A stretch of 64,000 nt of DNA, from contig NZ_NPDR01000005.1 in the NCBI RefSeq assembly GCF_002811765.1, positions 233,441-297,440 on the forward strand, given 5' to 3'. The translations under genes and the position numbers were made by a program. Under the pieces are notes generated by a model. It was given only the letters and a program-made list of their open reading frames with translations. It searched no databases and had not been told where the DNA came from. The stretch comes from Leptospira saintgironsiae (GTDB lineage: Bacteria; Spirochaetota; Leptospiria; Leptospirales; Leptospiraceae). Below, one piece after another: positions 28,501 through 36,975 of the stretch; the stretch's first letter is position 1; every line of letters starts with the position of its first letter.

Positions 28501-28964
28501 CAATCCTGTCTGTGAAGTTCGTAATCCTTAAAATATTTTGCCAAACGTCCTGACAGATCCAAGAGCCTTACAGGATCTGGAGTTTTTCTCCCGGAAGGCA
28601 AAAGATAATTTTTAAGGATTGGATACCTTTGTAGAAATTCCTGATCTCGGAGCAAGGTCTCGTAGATTTGGAATTTTCTGGACTCTCCTTGGAGGAATGG
28701 CCTGGATTTTGGATCGATCTCGGGAGAAAATTTTTCGAGAAGTAGTTCTTCTAAAAACTTTTCCAAGAACAAAAATCTGATATTGAATACCACGCCAAAC
28801 CTCTGGACAAGGTCCAGGTTCAACCAGGTCTCCATACTTTTGTTCGGGATGATTACCGTCGGAGAATAAAGCCCATCCTGCCTTGAAATCTCTTCTCTCA
28901 AGGATTCGGATAATGCTTCGGACAAGTCCGTAAGATTGTAGGAACTATGGACTCGTATGCTCAT
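25563..28964 (-). CDS. recC: exodeoxyribonuclease V gamma subunit RecC
   Basis: 1133 aa, first gene of the recCBD operon. It has the RecC-type degenerate helicase arrangement: N-terminal Y-S-P-T-V-I-I-P-N-K-S-M-E-T-W-L, central G-G-I-T-V-S-S-L-Q-P-M-R-P-I-P-F-R, and G-L-G-E-G-L-F-P. RecC holds the complex and recognises Chi in E. coli. A hairpin lies 34 bp upstream of the ATG, and a cluster of GTATAC palindromes begins about 310 bp upstream. Confidence 0.95.
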   Translation of the reverse strand: MSIRVHSSYNLTDLSEALSESLREEISRQDGLYSPTVIIPNKSMETWLNLDLVQRFGVVFNIRFLFLEKFLEELLLEKFSPEIDPKSRPFLQGESRKFQIYETLLRDQEFLQRYPILKNYLLPSGRKTPDPVRLLDLSGRLAKYFKDYELHRQDWIRNWLGEKYSLLRLPGEDIWEEVATQSEIFFFQKELYSYLTNSDPSKETLIQYSMRNLSFESKAKKHSAKNVYLFALSQLSSTYIAIFQNLLPEIHLEVFQFGVPDGELVSGTERNQICRNWANSFRSLKKSWEISGAEFLHSTKKEKQTKTVLSEFKEYLGRSEYKASSRLLPDESLQILEAPGKVREVEAVFHHILSILSESKETKLTDFGIFCSDLSEYRAALEFVFEGGIQAKLAEKSGSSVKTLPYSIRDVLASETSAYISGILSLFTLLSKERSRADIFKLLRNPCFQSKWDIEPSWVEEWAKLSADLELYQDDSLSEEQALAFSFRKGFLRLAAGNILSAEEEEDLPVSPFDSGSGFSASIWIGIWKRVSYLLEEFSSLVSDPKSSGEKIIDSLSELLRELFSSPSSNPIEVELEQNIIDSLYELRSVEWDPKSFKDRLKFLEAFFKQTGGEIQVRKGQYLTGGITVSSLQPMRPIPFRHVYILGLGEGLFPGTDDTSAFNLRHLAPREGDINVRGLNQSLLYETVLSAKQSLVLSFVAEDITKDESIAPSSSLLLLEQALKENVLTPETSVRIKIPLNKHSKEYFIQKETPSAKFAEKFRKSYDLSSSLLYGKEEDKEYYRKTVLGNFQASPSIKKETPNLETIDWNDLVRFAKSPLSYHLQRKFGLYSEEISESETASEEPFRISDNFKFMKELWSYSMKKTEKEIQNSLGGLFSIWEKRGNIPRGIYGDTEFLTKSEKVGKISEAVSEVLSDVEILSGFTFGESPKKGNLLSLPIIPLEISNGMKISITGLKEDVFLKKEADDSSTLVLVYPNSKKKFKNLIEPFLIQSLLDLIPSKNTPRSAIAIFGYGDKPTIIGMNREGGETYRKKFLADLMQEFLDQSVSLISPGIWEDFPDRAEIDLSDPKNLNLLSEEYKTWAQESVQYDPEIYLDEIIRLLPYPQNYISEKDFSLCLKLYYPLEKVFYAEK

Positions 28965-28997
28965 CTTCGATCGGTTCTACCAAAAATTCAGAAATTA

Positions 28998-29025
28998 CGG
29001 ACCGGTAAAACAAAGTTTTGGTCCG
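28998..29025 (-). promoter_or_regulatory. hairpin in the recC leader
   Basis: Read on the - strand, CGGACCAAAAC (29025-29015) can pair with GTTTT (29011-29007) and GGTCCG (29003-28998), leaving a 3-nt bulge and 3-nt loop. It sits 34 bp before the recC ATG and is followed by a moderately T-rich stretch. It could be an attenuator, a terminator of an upstream transcript, or a leader structure. Confidence 0.4.
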
Positions 29026-29455
29026 AGAGGGGAGCTCTTATAGGCTTATAAATCGCCAATTGGAAGACCTTTATCTAATGCGACATAATGCTGATTATCG
29101 GAAGTTGGGGAAGTGGTGGATTTGCCGGAGCCGATTTGATGGTTTTACGCTATTGCGTCTATTCAGCAAGAGACCGAAAGCTTGTGCTATTGCGCCTATG
29201 CATCGATCAAATTCATTCTGAAGAATGTCCTGGAGATTTTGTAGCAATATCGACGACGAACTTCCCGATTTTCTTTGTATACACAGTCTTGTATACAACA
29301 GCAGAAGATCAAACTCGATTGTATACGATATTAGTGTGCAGTATACCAAAATGGTCTCTGCTACAATATGTAGAAGCTACTACATTTAAAAAGTTCGTAT
29401 ACTTAATTTCTTTTGTATACAGACTTTGAAAAGTGAGCTGAGATTTCGGATATCC
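29026..29455. other. intergenic region with GTATAC palindrome cluster
   Basis: No convincing gene. Overlapping short frames on both strands (for example 29018-29221 and 29088-29429 on +) lack ribosome-binding sites and any recognised family. The right half contains six copies of the palindrome GTATAC. Confidence 0.5.
29277..29420. repeat. cluster of six GTATAC palindromes
   Basis: GTATAC occurs at 29277, 29291, 29321, 29341, 29397 and 29415. Four copies are preceded by TT (TTGTATAC), and two of the six extend towards TTGTATACAA. Spacings are 14, 30, 20, 56 and 18 bp. A 6-mer is expected about once per 4 kb, so six in 144 bp is far from chance. It may be a multi-site operator, but the cognate protein is unknown. 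Confidence 0.6.
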
Positions 29456-29851
29456 TTACTTAGAGATGGAGAATAATGCGGACTTACATTTTTCTCCCAA
29501 AAGATTTTTGTTCTCTTGGAGGCAACGGATAACAGCTGTTCCTCGATCGGAGCAGTACTTCTCCTTATCTTCTTTGCAAGCTTCCATTCTAGACTTTGCT
29601 TTTTCCCTGACTTCCTGTAGTAATTCTCTGCAGTCTTCAGAAAGATTTTCCTCATTCTTCTTCAAGCATGATAGAAGATCTCCTTTGGGACTTTCCTTAC
29701 AGTATTTTTCTTTATCAGCACGACATTGGTCCAAGTGTGAGTGATTCGGTCCTTCTTCATGAGAGCTAACGGAAAAATTGAATAAGAAAAAAAGGCACAA
29801 ATAAGCCGTAACTACTCTAATTCTGCCTTTATTTGAAGTTTTGAATAACAT
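29456..29851 (-). CDS. secreted protein with two Cys-rich (GLG1-type) repeats
   Basis: 131 aa with a signal peptide (about 1-31, hydrophobic from 14 to 27). The mature part has two tandem repeats of about 38 residues: C-R-A-D-K-E-K-Y-C...C-L-K-K...L-S-E-D-C and C-K-E-D-K-E-K-Y-C...C-L-Q-E...L-G-E-K-C. Four Cys per repeat and this spacing match the Cys-rich repeat of Golgi GLG1/ESL-1 proteins, also found in small bacterial secreted proteins. Probably periplasmic and disulfide-bonded. The function is unknown. Confidence 0.75.
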   Translation of the reverse strand: MLFKTSNKGRIRVVTAYLCLFFLFNFSVSSHEEGPNHSHLDQCRADKEKYCKESPKGDLLSCLKKNEENLSEDCRELLQEVREKAKSRMEACKEDKEKYCSDRGTAVIRCLQENKNLLGEKCKSALFSISK

Positions 29852-30343
29852 GATGACTAACCTTGGTTAAGACCTTACCAATTTTTGCTGGTTTCTTTTT
29901 TTCTGAAAGATAGAATTATATCTGAAGAGAAAAACCAAAGTCTAATAGATGTTAAAAAGAAGAAGGAGGTAAGACGTTACTATTCGTCGGAACTGAGACA
30001 GAAAAACGTAAATGTTTCAGACTTCGATTAATAATAATGGATCGTACACAAACTTTCGATCATATGATATTTCTGTATGAGGACGAGGTCATGCTAACTG
30101 CTTCTTGTAGTCCTTCGAGGGACAAACTTTGGAAGAGCATTTGAGTCTCGAAGTTGCTTAGTATACTTTAAAGGAGGTTTTGCGAATCTCTTCTGCATAG
30201 CGAGACCAGACGAAGAAGCTTTTTGTTTTTTCCTACCCTAATTTGAAAAAGAGTTTCGGTATTGGTCCAGGTAAGGAACACTATCCACCGACTAAAAAAG
30301 AAAATAACACCTGACGGTGCATTAGAAATCGCAAGGCAAGGAT
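29852..30343. other. intergenic region without convincing genes
   Basis: About 490 bp. A 35-codon frame at 30037-30144 (+) has no ribosome-binding site. Two Shine-Dalgarno-like stretches (AAGGAGG near 29967 and 30172) are not followed by a start codon at useful distance, which suggests a decayed gene. A seventh GTATAC-like site (AGTATACTTT) lies near 30163. Confidence 0.4.
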
Positions 30344-30856
30344 ATGGATTACGAAAAGGAAAAAAAGAAACTCCTCTCTGCGAAAACGCCAGAGCAGTAC
30401 ATTGAATTTTCCATCAAATCAAAACTAGAAGGACCCAAGAAGTCAAGTATTACCACAGAATGGCTAAATAAATCTGGTTATACAATAGATGACATAAAAT
30501 ATGCAAGGAATAGGCATCCTTTTTGGAGAGAGAAAAGAAACAAAGGCTCTTACGAAAGAAACAGTCGTCGTCTAGAATACCATAACTACTATAAGACAGA
30601 CGAGAAGATCGTTTGGGATGATGCCAAACTTTCCAAGTTTTACGACCTAAATCAGGAAGGAAATGCGGATCATGAGTTGGCTAGACTTTTCAAAACGTCC
30701 ATTCCAGCTGTGAATCATATTCGCAGAAAATTCCGTTTTTCCACCATTCTATTAGAACTGGAAAAAAAGAAACCTAACAAGGCTGCGGTTATCAAGCTAA
30801 GCGGTCACTCTGAATCTGTTCTGAAACGTTTGATTAAGGAAAAGGGAAAAAAATAA
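30344..30856 (+). CDS. hypothetical protein with possible helix-turn-helix
   Basis: 170 aa, very basic. Residues about 105-127 (D-H-E-L-A-R-L-F-K-T-S-I-P-A-V-N-H-I-R-R) read as a helix-turn-helix of the type that scans DNA or acts in sigma-like or terminase-like proteins; the C-terminal K-A-A-V-I-K-L-S-G-H-S repeats the helical theme. AAGGATATGG gives a good start. No family was recognised. A GC-rich terminator follows. Confidence 0.5.
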   Translation: MDYEKEKKKLLSAKTPEQYIEFSIKSKLEGPKKSSITTEWLNKSGYTIDDIKYARNRHPFWREKRNKGSYERNSRRLEYHNYYKTDEKIVWDDAKLSKFYDLNQEGNADHELARLFKTSIPAVNHIRRKFRFSTILLELEKKKPNKAAVIKLSGHSESVLKRLIKEKGKK

Positions 30857-30863
30857 ACTTCCT

Positions 30864-30890
30864 GCCCGTCGATCTTTCTGAAAGACGGGC
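30864..30890 (+). terminator. GC-rich hairpin terminator
   Basis: GCCCGTC (30864-30870) pairs with GACGGGC (30884-30890); the loop can pair further (TTTC/GAAA). It lies 8 bp after the stop of the preceding gene and is followed by CTTGTCAAT. Confidence 0.7.
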
Positions 30891-31036
30891 CTTGTCAATA
30901 AATTTCAGGAGAGAGTCTCCAAAAATATCCTTCCTAAAGACGACCACTCATCTATTTTATAAACTTTTACTGTACTTTATATTTTAGTAAAAAGTTGCGC
31001 GTCATCTGCCAGAGAGAATCTTGGAACTGATCATCC

Positions 31037-32467
31037 ATGTATAAACAAATCAGCCGCTTTTCCATTTTACTTGTTCTGAGTATCTTCACTTCTTCCGTAC
31101 TTTTTGCAGGACCAGTCCATGAATTTTTAAGTTCAGATTCTAAGTCCAAAACAAACCAAGAAGAAGAAGGTCCAAAACATCCTTCCGCACCTAAAAGAGA
31201 AATTCCTAGATCGGAAGAAACTTCTTCACCTTCTCCTAAGATAGAAGCGAAGGTTAAAAAAGAAAAAGAAGAATCTGTTGCTTCTGCTGAACCTTCTTCG
31301 CGTAAATCTAAACGTATAGAGCGCAGGAAAAAAGGGAAAACTAAGGTTTCTAAAAAGGATAAGCAAGAAACTAAAGAGAAAGAAAAAGAGACTGCTTCTA
31401 AGAAATACGAAAATTCTCTTCCTGGAATGTCTGAACTTCCTCCTAAAACGCAATACGATACGAATAGCCAAAACGCAAATGCAGAATTGGGACATGGAAA
31501 AGGGATCCCTGTTTTATGTTATCATCACCTGGTTGGGAACCAAGACCCAATGGGAGGATATAATTTAGATCCTAGCCTTTTAGAAGAACAGTTTAAATAT
31601 CTTAAATCTATAGGCTACCAAACCATTAGTTTGGACCAATTCTATCAATACCAACAAGGTAAGGCTGGTTCTGATTTCCCTGCCCGTCCTGTTCTTTTAA
31701 CGTTTGATGATGGTTCCTTAACTCATAGAGATGTGCTTGTTCCTCTACTTAAAAAATATGGGATGAGAGCTTCTGTTTTTATTTATCCTACTGTGATCTC
31801 CAATCCTAGATATAAATTTTATTTAAGTTGGGCGGCGTTGAAAGAAGCTTTGGACAGTGGAGTTTTGGATATAGGTTCTCATACAGTATACCATCCTAAA
31901 TTACCTGCAATGTCTAGAGCTGAGATTCGAAGCCAGCTCAGAGATTCTAAAGCAACTTTGGAAGCAAAAACCGGAAGAAAGATCCAAGACCTGGCTTATC
32001 CATTCGGATTATTCGATGTACGAGTGATAGAAGAAGCTAAGGCTGCAGGTTATAGAATGGCTTTCACTGTAAACCCAGGGAAGAATGTTCCAGGAACGTA
32101 CGCTTATACGATCCATAGATCCTTGGTGACTTGGGGAATGTCTCAGTCTAGATTTAATTCTATTTTAAGTGCTTCTCCACCTGTTAAGATCCAACTGGGA
32201 GTTTTGGATGGTTCTTGGGTAAAACCAGGAGATAGTTTTCCTGTTATAGTAGAAGGTCTAGACCCTAAGTCGGTGGCAATCAAGATCAGCGGGAAAGAAG
32301 GTATCATTCAAAGAAAGTCGAATACAGAATATATCATTAGAATTCCTGAATTCAAAAAGACTACTTATCCAGCTATGACTGTGATTGGCAAAACTCCTTC
32401 TGGCAAAAGAAGTGAAACTCAATTTTTATTTGTAAATAGAAAAGAGTTTAAAAAAGACCCTGACTAA
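31037..32467 (+). CDS. polysaccharide deacetylase (NodB homology, CE4), exported
   Basis: 476 aa. Signal peptide 1-25 (ending L-F-A-G), then about 110 residues of Lys/Glu/Ser-rich low-complexity linker, then the NodB domain (about 155-350). Motif 1 is T-F-D-D-G-S, motif 2 is S-H-T-V-Y-H-P, and motif 3 is L-A-Y-P-F-G. Together they give the Asp-His-His metal site and catalytic base of CE4 deacetylases. A C-terminal domain of about 90 residues looks like a beta-sandwich. Likely substrate is peptidoglycan or an N-acetylated surface glycan in the periplasm. Confidence 0.88.
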   Translation: MYKQISRFSILLVLSIFTSSVLFAGPVHEFLSSDSKSKTNQEEEGPKHPSAPKREIPRSEETSSPSPKIEAKVKKEKEESVASAEPSSRKSKRIERRKKGKTKVSKKDKQETKEKEKETASKKYENSLPGMSELPPKTQYDTNSQNANAELGHGKGIPVLCYHHLVGNQDPMGGYNLDPSLLEEQFKYLKSIGYQTISLDQFYQYQQGKAGSDFPARPVLLTFDDGSLTHRDVLVPLLKKYGMRASVFIYPTVISNPRYKFYLSWAALKEALDSGVLDIGSHTVYHPKLPAMSRAEIRSQLRDSKATLEAKTGRKIQDLAYPFGLFDVRVIEEAKAAGYRMAFTVNPGKNVPGTYAYTIHRSLVTWGMSQSRFNSILSASPPVKIQLGVLDGSWVKPGDSFPVIVEGLDPKSVAIKISGKEGIIQRKSNTEYIIRIPEFKKTTYPAMTVIGKTPSGKRSETQFLFVNRKEFKKDPD

Positions 32468-32598
32468 AACTTACTTTCCGATAAATTTTTAGGTTTCCGA
32501 AAGTTCTAAAGTTATATTTTATCTAGAAGAACCGTCAAAATCGTATCGTTTCTACGAAAGTTTTTTGACATCTCTAGGTAGGTAAGAATATTTTCGGT

Positions 32599-34395
32599 AT
32601 GCCAAAAGATTCCGAGACATTCGAAAGAATTAAAACATCCAGAACTCGGAATCGCCTTCCTCTTGTTTTATGGACGGTGTTGCTTTCTCTCGCCCTCCCC
32701 TATTCTTACTTTGCAGATCCTGTTCCAGACCAGGGTCCTGTACTTCGTTTAGATTCTCATTCTGCAGGCAAAATCCCTTTAAGGGAAGAGATCTCTTATT
32801 TCAAAGATACAGAAGGAAACCTTACCTGGGAAGATATCTCCGCAGCAGATTCCGAAGTTGAATTCAAAAAGAATACGGATAGAATGCCAAACTTCGGTTA
32901 TGACTCTTCTCCTTATTGGCTTAAATTTTCTGTAGAAGCGGAAGAATCTCTTTCAGAAGAACGTTTTCTCACCTTAGAATATCCTCATATAGATTATGTA
33001 GATGTGTATTGGAAAGATTCTAAAGGGAGAGAAGGTGAATTCCATACCGGAGACATGCTTCCCTTTAAGGAAAGACCAATTGCAGAGAGATATTTTGTAT
33101 TTCCTTTAACCTTAGAAGACAAGGGCAAGATAGAAGTTTTCATCCGGGTCAAGTCAGAAGGATCACTCACTCTTCCCCTTCATTTAGTTACTAAATCTCA
33201 CCTGGAACATTCTTCTAGAATTTCCTTACTCATAGATGGTATCTATTTTGGCGCCCTCGGGGTAATGGTATTCTATAATTTTTTCTTATTTTTAGGGATC
33301 CGAGAAAAGACCTATATATATTACGTAATTTTAATTTTTGCGGCGACTTACTTTTTAATTATGAGTTCCGGATATGGTTTCTGGTTTTTGGTCCCGAATT
33401 CGCCTAAATTCGTGAATTCTTCCTTTATCATGGCGACTTGTATCGCGATGATATTTTTGGGCCTCTTCGCAGAAGAATATCTTCAGACCAGAAATACGTA
33501 TCCGATCCTGCATATATTCATCCGAGGACTAACGATCATATGGTCCATTCTAACCGTTTTACCACTATTTGTAGCTTTAAAATACCTTCTTCCGTTTACA
33601 GCGATTCTTCCAATTTTGGAAATCCTCGTACTAATGATCATTTCATTGGTCCAAAGTCTTCGAAAAGATAGAAAGGCCAGAATTTTCTTAAGTGCATGGA
33701 TGTTCAGTTTAATAGGAGTATTCATATTTTCACTGAATAGACTTGGACTTTTTGATTCAGAAGAGATCGCTTCCGGAACATTGAAGATCGGTGTTCTAAG
33801 TAACGTTATTCTTCTGTCTCTGGGACTTGTAGATAGGATCAACACATTCCAAAAGGAAAAAGAGGAATATAAGGAAAGAGCAGATAAACTATTTGAACTT
33901 TCTCTAATGGATCCTTTAACCGGGGTAGCTAACAGAAGGTTCTTTGACCAAGAATTAGAAAGAGAATGGAACCGTTCTGTCCGAACAGAAAGACCACTTT
34001 CTGTTTTAATGATAGATGTGGACTTCTTCAAGGCGTATAACGATACCTATGGTCATTTGAAAGGGGATCAAGTGCTCTTCCAAGTGGCTCAATCGTTAAA
34101 AGAATGTTTAAATCGTTCTTCTGATATGATCGCTAGATTTGGAGGAGAAGAATTCTCCGTTATTCTCCCTGATACCCCTGTTGAGGGTGCTATAGTAGTT
34201 GCCTTGAACATGTTACAGACAGTCGAAGATATGGGGATACCTCATTCAGAGAGTACCTTCACAAGAGTTACTGTTTCTATAGGTGTTTCTAGTAATACAG
34301 ATCGTGATATTCATTCTTACCAAGAATTGCTTGGATTAGCTGATAAAAACCTATACGATTCCAAGGCATTTGGTCGAAATCATATACGTCATTGA
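32599..34395 (+). CDS. 7TMR-DISM diguanylate cyclase
   Basis: 598 aa. After a first membrane segment comes an extracytoplasmic sensor (7TMR-DISMED2 type, about 50-190), then seven membrane helices (about 205-410), a short coiled coil and a GGDEF domain (about 430-597). The active site is G-G-E-E-F at 515-519. R-S-S-D, an RxxD allosteric I-site, lies exactly five residues before it, so product inhibition is expected. It makes cyclic di-GMP, linking an outside signal to motility, envelope or lifestyle control. Monocistronic. Confidence 0.93.
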   Translation: MPKDSETFERIKTSRTRNRLPLVLWTVLLSLALPYSYFADPVPDQGPVLRLDSHSAGKIPLREEISYFKDTEGNLTWEDISAADSEVEFKKNTDRMPNFGYDSSPYWLKFSVEAEESLSEERFLTLEYPHIDYVDVYWKDSKGREGEFHTGDMLPFKERPIAERYFVFPLTLEDKGKIEVFIRVKSEGSLTLPLHLVTKSHLEHSSRISLLIDGIYFGALGVMVFYNFFLFLGIREKTYIYYVILIFAATYFLIMSSGYGFWFLVPNSPKFVNSSFIMATCIAMIFLGLFAEEYLQTRNTYPILHIFIRGLTIIWSILTVLPLFVALKYLLPFTAILPILEILVLMIISLVQSLRKDRKARIFLSAWMFSLIGVFIFSLNRLGLFDSEEIASGTLKIGVLSNVILLSLGLVDRINTFQKEKEEYKERADKLFELSLMDPLTGVANRRFFDQELEREWNRSVRTERPLSVLMIDVDFFKAYNDTYGHLKGDQVLFQVAQSLKECLNRSSDMIARFGGEEFSVILPDTPVEGAIVVALNMLQTVEDMGIPHSESTFTRVTVSIGVSSNTDRDIHSYQELLGLADKNLYDSKAFGRNHIRH

Positions 34396-34496
34396 TCCTT
34401 TCTGAAACAATCGTTCGAGAAAGACATTCGGGAAAATCATGAAAATTTAATTTTTCCTGGACCCTTGGCCTAGTCGGGATTAAAATCGGTCCCCGC

Positions 34497-36431
34497 ATGG
34501 AACCTCTCAAACTCCCCTTTCTAAATTCTCAGACATTATATTGGACTTTAAAGACTTCTACAGAATCTTTTAAAGAGCATCCGGCTCAATTCTTTAAACC
34601 GGATGGTAAAACTTATAAATCCATAAACTTTAAAGAGCTGGGTAATATAGTGACCAGGATCGGTTTGGGTCTTGTATCTATTGGAGTTAAAAAAGGAGAG
34701 AATGTAGGTTTGATCGCCGATTCCGGACATCGTTGGATTTGGGCGAGTATGGGAATTACAAATATTGGAAGTGTGGATGTACCTAGAGGAACCGACTCCA
34801 CTCTCGAAGATTTGATCTATATCTTAAACCATTCAAAAGCAGAAGTTTGTTTTGCAGGTAATTCAGAAGTGGTTCGTAAGATCAGTTCTTCTGCTTCTTC
34901 GTTTCCTCATTTAAAAACAGTCATTTTATTCGAATCTTCTCATCATTCTGAACAAAGACATCCATTCAAACTTTTGCATCTAGATGATCTAATCTCTTTA
35001 GGAGACAGATGGATCCAAGAAAAAGGAGAATTAGAATTTCATTCTAGAGGAGAATCCATCCAAGAATCTGATCTAGCTACTATCGTTTATACTTCTGGGA
35101 CAACAGGACGTCCTAAGGGAGTGATGTTAACTCATAGAAACATAATCTTTAATGTGAATATGTCTTTGGCATTGGACGATGTTCGTATCACTCCGGAAGA
35201 TAGAACAATGGCTTACCTTCCACCTTGGCATATTGCAGAAAGATTGATTGAGACCGCATGTATTAGAGCAGGAGCTTCAGAAGCCTTTACTTCTATTTCC
35301 AGTTTGGGACAAGATCTGCAGGATATCAAACCTACTTTCCTTCTTTCTGTACCAAGAGTTTGGGAAAGTTTTTATAATAAGGTCCAAGATAAACTAAAGG
35401 ATGCTTCTCCAGTTGCTAAATCTATTTTCAAAAGTTTCCAAGTAGTAGCAAATTCTTATTATAAATATAAGAGCAGACTTTTTGGTTTAGAGTTCGCTTT
35501 AAAACCTAGATCTTTCTTTGGAGAATTTTTCCATAGAATGGGCGGACTATTCGGAACATTATTCTGGTTTGTGCCTAATATTCTAGCTCAATTAGTATTT
35601 TCTAAAATACGAAAAAGCCTGGGTGGAAAATTAAAATTTGCCATCTCAGGAGCAGGAGCACTTCCAGAGTATATAGATAGATTTTTTAATTCTATAGGAA
35701 TTCCAATCTTAGAAGGATACGGAATGACTGAGACTAGCGGAGCTTCTACCAGAAGAAGGTTAAATAAGATTACAGTTGGAACCCTGGGAAAATGTATCCC
35801 TGGTGTAGAGATCAAGATCTTAGATGAGAAGGGAGAAGAAATTCACGAGCCTGGGGTGAAAGGGATCGCTTGGCATAAAGGCGGTCATATCATGCAGGGA
35901 TACTATTTAGATCCTGAAAAAACTGCGGAGACAATGAAGGACGGATGGTTGAATTCAGGGGACCTTCTTCTTTGGACCTCCCAAGGAGAATTAAAATACG
36001 CAGGAAGAGCTAAGGATACAATTGTACTTTTGGGTGGAGAAAATTTGGAACCTGAGCCAATCGAGTTCGCTCTTACTCAAAGTGAGTTGATCTTGCAGGC
36101 AATGATCGTAGGACATGACCAGAAAACGTTAAGTGCACTTTTGGTCCCGGATTGGGAAGTCTTAGACAAACAATTACGAGACTGGAAATCCAGATTATTA
36201 CAAGAAATTGCTGATCCAAATTCTGATCCAGACGTCAGAGAATTGTTCAAAAAAGAGATTAAAGAGAGAGTTTCCTCTAAAAACGGTTTTAAAAATTTCG
36301 AAAAAGTATCTAATTTTTACCTTCTTCCGAAAAAATTCGAACCTGGAGACGAGTTGACCATGACTATGAAGGTGAAGAGGAACGTTGTCTCGGATAAATA
36401 TAAGAATCAAATAGATGAATTATTCAGATAA
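34497..36431 (+). CDS. long-chain fatty acid-CoA ligase (AMP-forming)
   Basis: 644 aa. The P-loop-like motif Y-T-S-G-T-T-G-R-P-K-G-V (about 198-209), the adenylate motif G-Y-G-M-T-E-T-S-G-A-S and S-G-D-L-L-L-W place it in the long-chain acyl-CoA synthetase branch of the ANL superfamily. It activates fatty acids for beta-oxidation and lipid synthesis; Leptospira uses fatty acids as its main carbon source. The next gene (DoxX-like) begins 58 bp after its stop. Confidence 0.9.
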   Translation: MEPLKLPFLNSQTLYWTLKTSTESFKEHPAQFFKPDGKTYKSINFKELGNIVTRIGLGLVSIGVKKGENVGLIADSGHRWIWASMGITNIGSVDVPRGTDSTLEDLIYILNHSKAEVCFAGNSEVVRKISSSASSFPHLKTVILFESSHHSEQRHPFKLLHLDDLISLGDRWIQEKGELEFHSRGESIQESDLATIVYTSGTTGRPKGVMLTHRNIIFNVNMSLALDDVRITPEDRTMAYLPPWHIAERLIETACIRAGASEAFTSISSLGQDLQDIKPTFLLSVPRVWESFYNKVQDKLKDASPVAKSIFKSFQVVANSYYKYKSRLFGLEFALKPRSFFGEFFHRMGGLFGTLFWFVPNILAQLVFSKIRKSLGGKLKFAISGAGALPEYIDRFFNSIGIPILEGYGMTETSGASTRRRLNKITVGTLGKCIPGVEIKILDEKGEEIHEPGVKGIAWHKGGHIMQGYYLDPEKTAETMKDGWLNSGDLLLWTSQGELKYAGRAKDTIVLLGGENLEPEPIEFALTQSELILQAMIVGHDQKTLSALLVPDWEVLDKQLRDWKSRLLQEIADPNSDPDVRELFKKEIKERVSSKNGFKNFEKVSNFYLLPKKFEPGDELTMTMKVKRNVVSDKYKNQIDELFR

Positions 36432-36489
36432 AACTCCATTCGGCGTAACGAATCTGAGAAAAGATCGAATCCAAGATAAAGGAGATTTT

Positions 36490-36882
36490 ATGCCGGTTTT
36501 GACTCAAACAGTAAAGAATCGATTGTCCACGATACTTTCCGTTTTTTCGGCTCTTATATTTTTGCAGACCTTATTTTTTAAATTCACAGGACAAGATGAA
36601 TCAGTTCATATCTTCTCCACTTTGGGGATAGAACCTTGGGGAAGGATCGGAACAGGCTCAGTCGAATTTTTTGTAGCTATACTTTTGATTTTCCCTCCAT
36701 CCAGATTTGTAGGAGCCTTAGTAGGTTTCGGACTTATGATCGGTGCAGTATTATCTCACCTTTTATTTTTAGGAATAGTGGTAGATGATGATGGAGGTTT
36801 ACTCTTCGCAATGGCAGTCAGCGTTCTCGTTTCCTGCATCATTATACTGAATCTAGAGTGGGACCATAGACCTCCTACCTAG
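36490..36882 (+). CDS. DoxX-like small membrane protein
   Basis: 130 aa from the ATG at 36490, which has an excellent ribosome-binding site (AAAGGAGATTTT). The frame runs upstream to 36415, overlapping the ligase gene, but that part is not family-like. Four membrane helices; the pattern F-K-F-T-G-Q-D near the first loop and a G-x-x-E-F-F helix fit the DoxX-like family. These proteins are poorly characterised and often linked to quinone or redox functions. Confidence 0.7.
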   Translation: MPVLTQTVKNRLSTILSVFSALIFLQTLFFKFTGQDESVHIFSTLGIEPWGRIGTGSVEFFVAILLIFPPSRFVGALVGFGLMIGAVLSHLLFLGIVVDDDGGLLFAMAVSVLVSCIIILNLEWDHRPPT

Positions 36883-36975
36883 TTCCAGAATTTTCAAAAA
36901 TTCTTTCGAATTCTTATCTTTAAAAAAGGAACGGTTGCACTAAACCTAGGTTCCAATTTTGAAGATAAGAAAAAT

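Noticed and set aside
29088..29429. 113-aa frame on + strand, and overlapping 29018-29221 and 29095-29349 frames
   Set aside because: No ribosome-binding site, three competing frames, no family resemblance, and the sequence is dominated by GTATAC palindromes.
30037..30144. 35-codon frame on + strand
   Set aside because: No ribosome-binding site and no recognisable family; kept only as part of an intergenic note.
36415..36489. Upstream extension of the DoxX-like gene overlapping the ligase gene
   Set aside because: The ATG at 36490 has a strong ribosome-binding site and starts at the family-typical position.
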